From Turritopsis dohrnii (Eukaryota; Cnidaria; Hydrozoa; Anthoathecata; Oceaniidae): a stretch of DNA of 64,000 nt. Both the position numbers and the translations under genes were made by a program. Positions within the stretch are counted from its first letter, which is position 1; every line of letters begins with the position of its first letter. Under the pieces are notes generated by a model. It saw nothing but the letters and a program-made list of their open reading frames with translations. It was not told where the DNA came from and did not search any database. Of this stretch, positions 49,401 through 61,400 are shown one piece after another. The stretch is taken from assembly GCA_027922465.2 (NCBI GenBank), contig BQMF02000656.1, forward strand, positions 1-64,000, read 5' to 3'.

Positions 49401-52400
49401 TACTACAAAGTTCTTTGAGGCTTGTGTTTTTTTATATTTTACTGGTGGAAAACAGGCATAAACGATAAATTTGTTAAAATTATTAGTTAGTGTAAAAAGG
49501 GTCTAATCATAAACCACCAGAAATAAATTTATTAAAGACAAAAGAATTATACATGCGTGATATGAGCTGTATATGATTTTTTTATAAGAAAATGTTTTGT
49601 AAGACTATGTGTAGAAAAAAAACACGCGTTTCGAAAAAAAAAATATGTTTTTAATTATAATTTCATGAAACCAAAAATGAATTCAAACAAATAACTGCCT
49701 TTTCGAACTAGATCTTTGAAAGCCTTAATACAGAAACATATAGTGTATAGTTAGCTAACAACTGAGGTAATATGAAATTTTGAACTGATAAGCTTTACCG
49801 TCAAGAAAAGCAACATATCAAGTATTTTCAGTTAGCGTAATGAAATAAAAGTCCCATTTTTATGTAGGGCTATTTGATAAAAATCCATTCTTTCATGGAT
49901 TAAGCTACAAAATATCAGATTATATACTTTTGAAACAAAACGCAATCTACTTTTAAATGTTTGTTACAGAAAAGCTTCCAAAATTCGAAGGCTGCGTTCC
50001 TTCATTAAAACTTACATTGCGTTATTAGTAGAGTCTCACAGTCTCTAAATCACAGACTAATTGCCATTTCGGCCGGAGTAGGAGGAGGAGTAGTAGGAGT
50101 TGGAGTCCGCGGGTGTTTTAATACGGTATTCGCTATCGCTGCTACCGTAATTACTTCTTGAAGATTCTTTAGGGAATACAACTTTGAATTAAATCCTTTT
50201 TTAAAAAATCTCTAAATTGAAGCAAGACTGAAGTTTTATATGAGACAACAAAGTTTAATTGTTATCGTTGTTAAAAGGTAAAATGTAAAATACCGCAACA
50301 TCATTCTGCATTATGCATATCTTTTTAAAGCGTGAACTAATATCAGTTCTTTCTGAAATCTTTCTAGAAAGTCTTCCAGTCATCTGCAGGAATACTTCTG
50401 CCCGGTAGGGCATCTTGTTTTGTTTTTTTTCTTTTTTTTTCACTGTCCAAACCTAGACCAATTTTTGTCGATGGGAAATAGCCACTCAAATAATTAATGT
50501 TTCCAACTTACATTCTTTTTATGATTTAACAGTCTAAATTCACACTATATTCATTGTATACAAGTACTCTGCTTGAAAAGACTCTAAAAGTGTAAAATAT
50601 AAGCTCTAGTGAAAGGAATAATTAACATATGGCTAAATCGCAGATGCCAAGGTAGAAATGTTGTTTCATGTGAGTCTTATGCAACGTTTTCCGTAGTTGT
50701 TTTAAAAATGGAAGCGAGGAAGCACGCGTAGATCTGAGAAAATTTCTTGGTTGAATATATGAATATAGAAGAGGTTATACGGCTGTGAAACTTAAAAGAA
50801 TCAAGAACATTTATGATCCAAACTGATAATCTACGTGAAACTAATACTCTTAGTAGTTATTCGTGATAAATAAGCAGTTTTCGATGCTTCAAATCAGATA
50901 TGGACGACTACAAAAACGGTATGCTTACATCGATTTAAAAAAATGCGTAAGGTTTCTATTAGTCTTTTTCTAAATATAATACAATTTTCTATTTCATGTT
51001 CCTAGGTAAGATATCCTGTTTTTATAAAGCTCTGGAATCTTGAAGCACAGCTCATCTTCCTCATCAGCTTATACCCATTTTATTAATCAATAGATGACCA
51101 CTTTTTTATTGACTAGTCGAATTTAAAATATTGTATGATTCTAAAATTTGTATACTATCAAGCTGACGATAAAAAGGAAACACAGATATTTTTATTATTT
51201 CGCAAGGCCAAGTAAAAGTTTTTATTATGAAGTTCAGGTACAAACAACATAAAGATTTTCATACTGTATAGTTTTAAAAGGAGTATTTTGAAACGTCCAC
51301 GGAAGAGTGTTCTCTAATGGATTTTTAAACTGACGGTGTTCCTTTTTAAGCTTGATCTCCGGCAAAATTTTTCAAAGTCTCTTAACTTTTATGATGCTCT
51401 CGGGAATGTAATTAAATGAATTCGAAGTTATTACTATTTACGCCACAGATTTTCCATTCAAAACTTAATGTGACTAAGTTTTCATTACTTAATTACTTTT
51501 TGAAGATGCTTTAGGGATTATAACTATGAACAAGATGCCCTACCGGGCAGAAGTATTCCTGCGGATGACTGTAAGACTTTCTGGAGCCTTTTCAGAACGA
51601 AATGAGTGTTACTTCACGCTTTAAAACCATATGCATAACGCGGAATGAAGTTTGCAGTATTTTACATTTTACCTTTTAGCTACGATAACTATTAAACTTT
51701 GTTGTTTCATATAAAACTTCAGTCTTGCATCAATTTAGAGATTTTTTAAAAAGATTTCCATTCGAAGTTGTACTCCCTGAAGCATCTTCAAGAAGCAATT
51801 AACTAATTAAAAGATTATCGTGTTAAGAATAATCTGTGCTTTAAAAGGTGAATGTGAAAGAAGTAATATTTGTTATTACATATAAACTGCACTGTTTTGC
51901 ATCATTTAGAGATTTTTTCAAAAAGTTTTTAGTTGATAGTTATATTCCCTAAAGCATCTTCAAAAAGTAGTTAAGTAATGAAAACTTTGTCACATTAAGT
52001 TTTGAAGGGAAAATCTGTGGCGTAAATAGTAATAACTTCGAATTCATTTAATTACATTCCCGAGAGCATCATAAACGTTAAGAGACTTTGAAAAATTTTG
52101 CCGGAGATCAAGCTTAAAAAGGAACACCGTCAGTTTAAAAATCCATTAAAGAACACTCTTCCGTGGACGTTTCAAAATACTCCTTTCAAAACTATACAGT
52201 ATGAAAATCTTTATGTTGTTTGTACCTGAACTTCATAATAAAAACTTTTACTTGGCCTTGCGAAATAATAAAAATATCTGTGTTTCCTTTTTATCGTCAG
52301 CTTGATAGTATACAAATTTTAGAATCATACAATATTTTAAATTCGACTAGTCAATTAAAAAAGTGGTCGTCAAATGATAAATAAAATAGGTAGAAGTTGA

Positions 52401-55400
52401 TGAGGAAGATGAGCTGTGCTTCATGATTCCAGAGCTTTATAAAAACAGGGTAGCTTATCTAGGAACATGAGTTGTATTATGTTTAGAAAGACTAATAGAA
52501 ACCTTACGCATTAAATCTATATAAACATACCCTATTGGTGGTCGTTCATATCTGTTTTGAAGCACCAAGAACTGCTTATTTATCAAGAATGACTACTAAG
52601 AATATTAGTTTCACGTAGATTATCACCTTGGATCATAAATGTTCTTGATTCTTTTAAGTTTTACAGCCGTACTACAACCTCTTCTATATCCATATATTCA
52701 ACAAAGAAACTTTCACAGATCCACGCATGCTTCTTCGCTTCCATTTTTAAAACAACTACGGAAAACTTAAGAACGTTGCATAAGACTCACATGAAACAAC
52801 ATTTCCACCTTGGCATCTGCGATTTAGCCATATGTTAATTATTCCTTTCACTAGAGCTTATATTTTACACTTTTAGAGTCTTTTCAAGCAAAGTACTTGT
52901 ATACAATGAATATAGTGTGAGTTTAGACTGTTAAATCATAAAAAGAATGTAAGTTGGGAACATTAATGATTTGAGTGGTATTTCCCATCGACAAAAATTG
53001 GTCTAGGTTTGGACAGTGAAAAAAAAAAAAAACAAAAACAAAAAAAACACGAACGGTTTCAAAGTATTCCTTGCTTACGCAGGAATACAATAAAAAACTT
53101 TTTGAAAAAATCTCTAAATGATGCAAAACAGTACAGTTTATATGAAATAACAAATATTACTTCTTTCACAGCTACAAGATAAACTGTAAAACACAAAGAA
53201 CATCATACCACATTATGCATATTGTTTTAAACCGTGAACAAACATTGACCTTTTAAAGCACAGATTATTCTTAACGCGATAATCTTTTAATTAGTTAATT
53301 GCTTCTTGATGATGCTTTAGGGAGTGCAACTTCGAATGGAAATCTTTTTAAAAAAATCTCTAAATTGATGCAAGACTGAAGTTTTATATGAAACAACAAA
53401 GTTTAATAGTTATCGTAGCTTAAAGGTAAAATGTAAAATACTGCAAATATCATTCCGCATTATGCATATGGTTTTAAAGCGTGAACTAACACTCATTTCT
53501 TTCTGAAAAGGCTCCAGAAAGTCTTACAGTCATCCGCAGGAATACTTCTGCCCGGTAGGGCATCTTGTATTTTTTTTCTTGCTATTTTATGTAAAGGTTG
53601 GCTATTTTTGTTTTGAATTAAAGTTTGAAACGCAAATTTCTAATGGATTTTTCGCTTTAATTTTTTTTTTTTTGAAAACGTTTTTTTTTCTTTTGGCTCT
53701 TACATAATTTCTTTAACAAATCTTTCTTACGTTGATTATAAAATACGTATTCATGTTTCAGTTCACACATTTGTTTTGTTTGTAGCAAATACTTTCTGAT
53801 ATTACTTGTTAAGGCTTATTTACACTTTTTGAAAGGCATATTAGCATCAGTGTGACATAGGCCTAAGAGTTCACAAAAAGTAACCAAGTTTTTTTTGTTT
53901 TTGTTTCCGTTGTATAGGCTTGCAATGTATAGCTTGCTGTGTGTACAAATTGAAAGGCTTGAGCGCGGGGGCATTTTTAGCTAAAACTACATGCTAGTAA
54001 TTTAATAAAATGCCGTCATCAGATTTTAAAAACCTAATGAAATATTAGAAACAATTCAACTAAATTCGAAATTTGCGAGTCGTTTTGATCATTATTTGGC
54101 AATGTTGTATTGTTGAGACTAGATATTTATCAAACGTCCTGAAGTCTTAAAGCCAACCAGCTACTTGTTGATATCTAAACTCTGGTTAGAATTGATCAGA
54201 AAATCATAATCAGAAAAAGGTTGGGAAAAAATAATTATAAAATTGCAATGAAATGTTAAGGGATTGGGCTGTTTATCTGTAACTACTTTATCTGTAAAAG
54301 AGTAAGTGACAGGTATGATGTCAAGGGTCTAAATTCAGAATTCGTAGAAAATGCAAGTTTCGCGAGATTAGGTAGTAGTTAACAGTGTAGTAGTAATTCG
54401 TATTAATTAGGTATATAATATGTAGATACAATCAACAGCCGAGGACGCGAACAATCAAGTTCTCGAACTCCTCGAACAATCGAGTTCTCGAACTCCTAGA
54501 TAACTCAAACCTTTTATATGGCAGCATACTATATAGTGTAACTTCTACCAATTTCACATTCCTCGAAAGATCAAGAGCTCAATCTTAAAAGTTCCTTAGT
54601 AGTGCGAGTTTTCCGTCAATACCTTGACATAATATTTTGTGTGTAATTTCTTCCAATTTCATCTCTCCTTAACTCAAGCCCTTAATAACACGAAAGGGTT
54701 TCCTAGCTTCCTGGGAGTTTGAGTTTTCAAAACTGGTCTGTATGTGTAATACTGTCAACAAGATAATAGAAAGGGAATTAATTTTCATTACCATTTATTT
54801 TTAGCATGAGTTTTTTTCTCCTGGCAGGCTTTGTTATTAGTATATAAACGACTACACTCATTTGTTTGAGTTGCTATGATTGGTAGAAATAACTAAAATG
54901 AACAGAGATCAACCTGGCACAGGCAACAGCTATTAGCAATGCTCACTGGATAAAAGGTGTCTTACGGTAAAGTTTTGGAACACCTTATGAATTTCAGAGA
55001 CGAAATAGGTCTGGAGTGGTTTTCATCATGATCTGAATGGACAGTCAATAACAAGTGACCTAAGTAATGCAATTAGTGGCAAAATTGTAGTATACTATAT
55101 CTACCGTGTTTCCTCTTTTAAGCGCCTCCCCTCCCCTTTAATAAGCATTAGGGCCTTTACTGGAATAATTACCTCAGCCTCGATCCAGTCGCTCTAAGCC
55201 CCGTTACATAATATTGGGAAGTCGGAATTTACGTTATTTTTTATTCGCACAGGAAACCTAGTCTAGTTTTCCTAAGATAATGGATTAATTATTACTAGAA
55301 CAATTTTTGTATTTATCTTTGTGAAAAAGACGGATAATTGCAATATTTATGGTATGATGGGTAATAGAAGAAACACGGTATCTCAAATGAAACAGATAAT

Positions 55401-58400
55401 GTAAACTAACAATAGATTACCTGGAGGAATTGTTGCTTTTGATGATGATGAAAAAGGAGCAGTAGTTTGCACTTTTGGTGTGTCGCTGTTACACAGATCT
55501 GTAGAGCAACAGCTTGCCTAGTAAAACAACATGAATGCATTTTTATCCGTTTTGATTTGTTATTTTTCTGTGGCTTTCCTTACCACGAACATACATGATC
55601 CGACGAAAGAGTCTAGTGCCAATTACATTTGTTTTGTCGAAAATAAGAAACATTGAACAAGAAAATTCATTTTCGTCAAGGTTAAGTGTTTAAGCTATTT
55701 TGCATTCTTCAAAGAATATGTTCATCCTTGTCATCTTCCATGTAGCTAACATAAAAACAGAAGAAATCGTGTTTTACCAACCTGACATCCTTCAATAAAT
55801 GCACCGGTATAATCAGGTATAACAGCTTTGACCAGCTCACATGTTTTGTCACAATTTGACATAGTGAATGGAGTACAGTCATACGCTGTAATCAGAGTTG
55901 TTACACCATATGCGATCACATTCACTGATACTTTTGAACATACTTTGGTACCACGACATGCCACCTCCGTTCTGTTATAAGGAGTGTTTACCCCTACCTG
56001 CGTTCCTTTGTAACAGATTCTTGACTCACCTAAATATTTGAGCTTTGAATTTAAAAGGCGAAAAAGAACACCGAATTTCTTTAAGTATCTCAAAAGTTCC
56101 TTCCCTGATATTATATCTTGCTCCCAATACCTCGTCGACAGGGTTTTGGCTATATATTTTCGATATAACACATGTGATAATGGTGATGAAAACCTGCTGC
56201 AGATCAATCAATTTCGATTTCAGATTGGTTTGCCGAAAATAACTTATCTTAATTAACTTTGTATTGTAACCTTTTAATTTCATTTGCAAGTTTTAATTTT
56301 CATTTCATTTTGGTATATTTATACATGAATTTCTCATCCAGGGACGAAACGTCACCTCTCAATGAAACTTTAATTAGGTTTGATCATTTGAAAATTAGCA
56401 AAGCATCTTTGACATGCAAGGCTGTAATGCTCATGTAAACTGTCATGAAACATAATGTGAAACTTTAACTGGTCTAAAAAGATGAAGTTCTTGTAATTAG
56501 ACACAATTGCGAACTGAATTCTTTTCCATCGCCAAGCCAGAGATAGTAAAAGTTGATTTTTAATAAATTTTTTTTACACATACAGTAATGACAAACATAG
56601 ACCTTTTCTGGACTTCTGTTAAATACTTTCTCATTTTAAAGATTTTAATTTCTCTCGAATCCCGTGAGAATCAAGGTCACTATGGCAACAGTCTCTGTCG
56701 TAAACAAGTTTTCGTTTATTGGTTTCAGGTTTGGTGTGTGAAAATGACCTGTTCAAGTTCCTGAATGATGACGATGCGTCTTTCGATGCTATCAATAAAG
56801 ATTGTGTGACACCTGGATTTCTTTACATATAAGACAGCAATTAGTTATCCATAGATACTGATAAAAAGGTTATTTTTTCATGCAAAAAAAAACATCGGGT
56901 TGACTGCCATTCTTATGATTATGACTTATGCGACATTTTTTTATCAATTCACACAAGACTTGTTTTATAAATGATTTTCACATGTTTTAGAAAAAAAATA
57001 AAAATAAATAATAATAAGAACAAAAGAAAATGGAAAAAATAAGTTTGGAAAATCTCATTAATTTCTTAACGATGAATTAAGACAAAAGTCAAGACAAAAG
57101 TTTTTCCAAAATTATTTTTTTTGATTTTCTCTTTTTCTTCTTTTCCCATTTCCTACAAAAAAAAACATCATAGGAGTGACGAAAAGATAAGGATTCCATT
57201 GATATAAAATTTGTAAGCATATATTAAAAAAATCCTTTAATATTTTCTATTGCCAATTTTTTGGAAACACATTGTATAACACCAGAGCAAATGCAAGCGG
57301 AACTAGGTACGGAAACATTGTTTAAAAGGAAATTCAGCTAATTAAGCTAATACGAGAACAAAACTGATATTCTTACAGCGCAAAGAAAAAAACATGAAGC
57401 AATATAAAGATACCATTTTCATTTTAAGACATGGTGAAGTTTATGCCCAATTACGAAAAGTCAAATGGAAAGTTTTTTTACCTGTTGAAGTTGAAGGAGT
57501 TGTGACTGGTGTGAAGTTGCAATTATCAGTAGCACAACAATTAGGCTAAATTCAAAATAAAAGTAAGCGTTCTGTAACAACATTTTTGCTCTTAGTTGTG
57601 GCAAATAGCAATCAGTTTATAGTTTGTTCACTACATTCATGTGTGAACACTGCTGAACGCTTCGGTGACCTTTCAAATTTTAATGATCGCTATCATAAAT
57701 ACAGTGTGTTCCAGAGAATTTCGGTCTGAGATTTTAACAGCTCATAACTTTTCACACATATATCAAATTTCAGCAATTTTTACACCATTCGATAGGATTT
57801 TATTCATAGATTTTAAAAATATACATTTTGTTCTCCAAAACCCTTTAGTTTGGAAACAATTAAGGATTTTACCATAAAAAAATCCAATTATCTTCTTAAT
57901 GGTTAATTAACACATCTTTCAATAACAGCTATCAAAGGTCATTATAAAAAACCATAACACGTCAAGTGACTGTAAAAGACAAGAGTCATTAAAAACAAAA
58001 CTTTAAGCTGTCTCAACATGTGCCCCGTTTCTCTGGACACAGCGATTTGCTCTTCCTGTCATAAAGAGTGGCGAATATAATTTTGATTTTGTCTAATATT
58101 ACTTGCTGCGTCAACAATTTTACTTCTCAACTCTGATAGACTCTGGCTCTCAGTGGAGAAACGTTTTTGTATAGCAACTAAAGATTGCTCATATGATGTC
58201 AAAACATTTTGTAGAAGCCCCCGTCTCACAGTTTTTAACTTTGTGATGAGATTATAATTTTAGTGTGTTCAATAACACCACGAGATGTTCTTAATAAAGA
58301 AAAGAATAATTGCACGTGAAAACTTACTTTTATTAACCATTAAGGAGTTAATGACCATGACAGTTTAAAGAAATCCTTTTTACCAAAACGGTGTTGGACT

Positions 58401-61400
58401 AAATTATTTAAAATATAGGTTTTTAAAATCCTTGACAGAAAAGCTATCGAATGATGTAAAAATCTCTAAAATCCGACATATGTGTGAAAAGTTATAGCTT
58501 GTTAAAATCTCAGACCGAAATTCTCTGGGACACACTGTAAAGCTAACTCTTATGTCTGAACTTTTAGAATTTTCAAGAGGTTAGATACAAACATCGTAGA
58601 TAATTTATGAATACTAAAACATCGTGCATATAAGTTGCTTTGATGAAATTATAAGAACAATAGGCCTTCGTTGAAATGTCAGTAATACATTCAATGTAAC
58701 ACTTATTTAAAAAAACAAGAAGCCGCTTGGCTTGAAGACTTCAGGACGTAACACAACGATGCATATCTACAATCCCGGGCAAAAATTGTGGCAAAACTGA
58801 TGTTTTTCATGAAGAATTCAAATACCCCCTCCCCCAGCATCAATGTTTTGAGTTGTGTCCAGCCAGAGCTTCCAACAAACATTGATAACATTGATGGTGG
58901 GGGAAGGGGGGCCTCATGACGTGAATTTCATGCTTTTGCCACAATATTTTGTCCGGGATTGTCTGAATTTTTGCATGACTTAGTCATTTTGTGTATAGAT
59001 TTTCTAATGTTTACGTTTGCTTATTTGGTAATGTCTGACTACTTAGAAGTTCTTTATTTTACTTGGAGGGTTACAGATGCAATTTGTGTACTTTTCTATT
59101 GTTATTATTGTCTCTGTTATTCAGTAAACACTGTAAATGTAAACAAGTTTGTGGGGATGTGGGAATGAATTACAAAACAGTTTTGTTTGTTGCTACCACT
59201 TTGGTAAATAAACAAAAGTTGCAAATAGGTAATTTAAAATACTATTTGCAATGTAAACACCAACAAAGCATTTTGTTTACTTTACTTTAGGTATATATAA
59301 ACAAGACATATCGACAAAAACATGACCACGTAAAAGATCACCGTGGAAGAATCCGTCCGATTTGAGGGTTCTCCACCAGAAGTTTGGTGTCAGTTGCCAC
59401 GAGCTTTGCGGCACGTATCTGCAGTTTGCAGAGGGAAGCGTTTACCGCCTTGCCAAGTTACCAATGGAAAAGAAAGAAGATCTGCGGCACGAAAACAAGG
59501 GAAGGCCCAAGTAGACAACTCCGGGAATGGAACGGGATGTTGTAAGGGCGTTACGGGCGCTTAGGAATAGCAGTGCTACAATTTCCTTTAAGCATATTCA
59601 GGAGGAAGCCGGACTGGGTAACACAACAAGCAACAAAGCTGCGAGCGGGGTTTTGAGAAGGAACGGATACGAGTACGGCTCCTCACAGAAGCAGATAAGA
59701 AACAAAGACTTGGATTTGCAAAGGCTTATTGAAAGAAAGACGAACAGTTTTGGACAAACGAAATAAACTTTTACTTTTACTTTTACTTTTACTTTACATT
59801 TAACGTTTTGCGACACGTCACCAACACGTCACCAACACGTCACCAACTGTAAAGAGTGTTTTCACTGGGAATTATAACACGTCACCACACGTCACCAACT
59901 TTCTTTGATAGTAATAAAATAATATACTCTTCTTATAAAAAAAAAGTGGTGACGTGTGGTGACGTGTTACAATTCCCAATGAAAACACTCTTTACAGTTG
60001 GTGACGTGTTGGTGACGTGTTGGTGACGTGTCGCAAAATGTTGTTTTGGATATTTTAGAAATGTGACCTACTGCAACAAGCGAAAAATTCCTTCCTCGAC
60101 TAACCACTTAAGGCTTTGCGTAAAACCAAGTGCGTCCCACTGACTGTCATCCATTTTGGTGTTCACTTAGTTTCGTTTACACGGCTTGAAAGAAAAAAGT
60201 TTCTGTTGAGTTCACACACATTTTGTATATATTTTCATAGACAAGTTTATATTATTATATATTATGTTATTATTATGACACGTATATATAGGGTATATCT
60301 GTTTTTGTCAGAGAAAAATTATCTTTCTGTTTTGTGTTCACATACATTTGGTATATATTTTGGTAGACGACTTTGTATTGTTCATCATTTGACCCAGTAT
60401 GCCACGTAAACTTTGGTTATTTCTTGTATCACACATTCATGACAGCATTATATAGAGTATGTATATACATGTTTGAATTGACAAATATTGACAAGCTGCA
60501 AAAGCCTGTTTTCAGTAGGGCTATGTTTTTTTTGTTTTGATTTTGTGTAAAATTACACGAATTGTGACAAGGAGCAACCTGGCTGCCAACACATGTTGTG
60601 GGAGATCTCAGTCTTGAAAGAATGTGTTGTTATACTAGGAAGACCCCTTTCCATTTTTATTCTTAAAATTCAGACAATCCCGGACAAAAATTGTGGCAAA
60701 ACTGATGTTTTTCATGAAGAATTCAAATACCCCCTCCCCCAGCATCAATGTTTTGAGTTGTGTCCAGCCAGAGCTTCCAACAAACATTGATAACATTGAT
60801 GGTGGGGGAAGGGGGGCCTCATGACGTGAATTTCATGCTTTTGCCACAATATTTTGTCCGGGATTGTAGTCTCAAAAATACAACATTGCCGAATTGCCAA
60901 ATTATGTTCAAATCTAACAAAAATGACTGGCAAATTCAAAATCAACAACTTCTAAAGTCTGTCTCAAAATAATCTGCAGTTGAAACAAAAAGGCCTGTAA
61001 CTTTTGATAGAAAATTCGAATCATAAAAATTAATTTTGGAGGTTTTAGAGTATCATGAGTACTTAATTAATGTTCTAATTTTGGCAGTAAATTCGCAATT
61101 TTTAGCGGTTATTTTTGCGATACAAAAATTCGAGCTTTTTTTCTACTTGTCGTATAATTTTCATTTTTACACCAAAGGTAGATATATTTTAGACAAAGAC
61201 TTGTGCCAAATTTCAAGCAGAACCAATAAGTATTTCGGAAGATATTGGCCCATGAGTACCCCTTGGTGGTGATTTTTCATGGCTGTCAATATTTTTTTGA
61301 TTTAGATAAAGACGGGGGTTTACTAATCACACATTTATGACACATATCAGAAGGGAATAAAAAGAGTCGTTAGATCTTTAACAAAAATGGATCATTATTT

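Larger units (their letters stand above)
37787..53567 (+). mobile_element. Tandem array of a Helentron-like element in LU-gene intron 5
   Basis: Head-to-tail copies, each running from a T-tract plus CACTGTCCAAACCTAGACC to GCAGGAATACTTCTGCCCGGTAGGGCATCTTG in two parts (subterminal repeat, then hairpin): 38129-39709, 39724-41813, 41826-42566, 42587-44373, 44395-49033, 49054-50417, and 50441-51530 continued at 53091-53567. The array begins TTGTATTCCTGCG after an A and ends CATCTTG before a T. The 5' GTATTCCTGCG is the complement of CGCAGGAATAC just ahead of the 3' hairpin TGCCC/GGGCA. Subterminal inverted repeats, an internal minisatellite, a 3' hairpin and A/T insertion without duplication are the published hallmarks of Helentrons and their non-autonomous HINE/DINE relatives. 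No Rep/helicase is encoded. Confidence 0.7.

Noticed and set aside
37787..53567. CRISPR-like array
   Set aside because: Repeats are long transposon copies without unique short spacers, in a eukaryotic intron.
56038..56289. Short ORFs on both strands beside LU exon 4
   Set aside because: They lie in the intron and acceptor region; the phase-matched exon begins at 56029.
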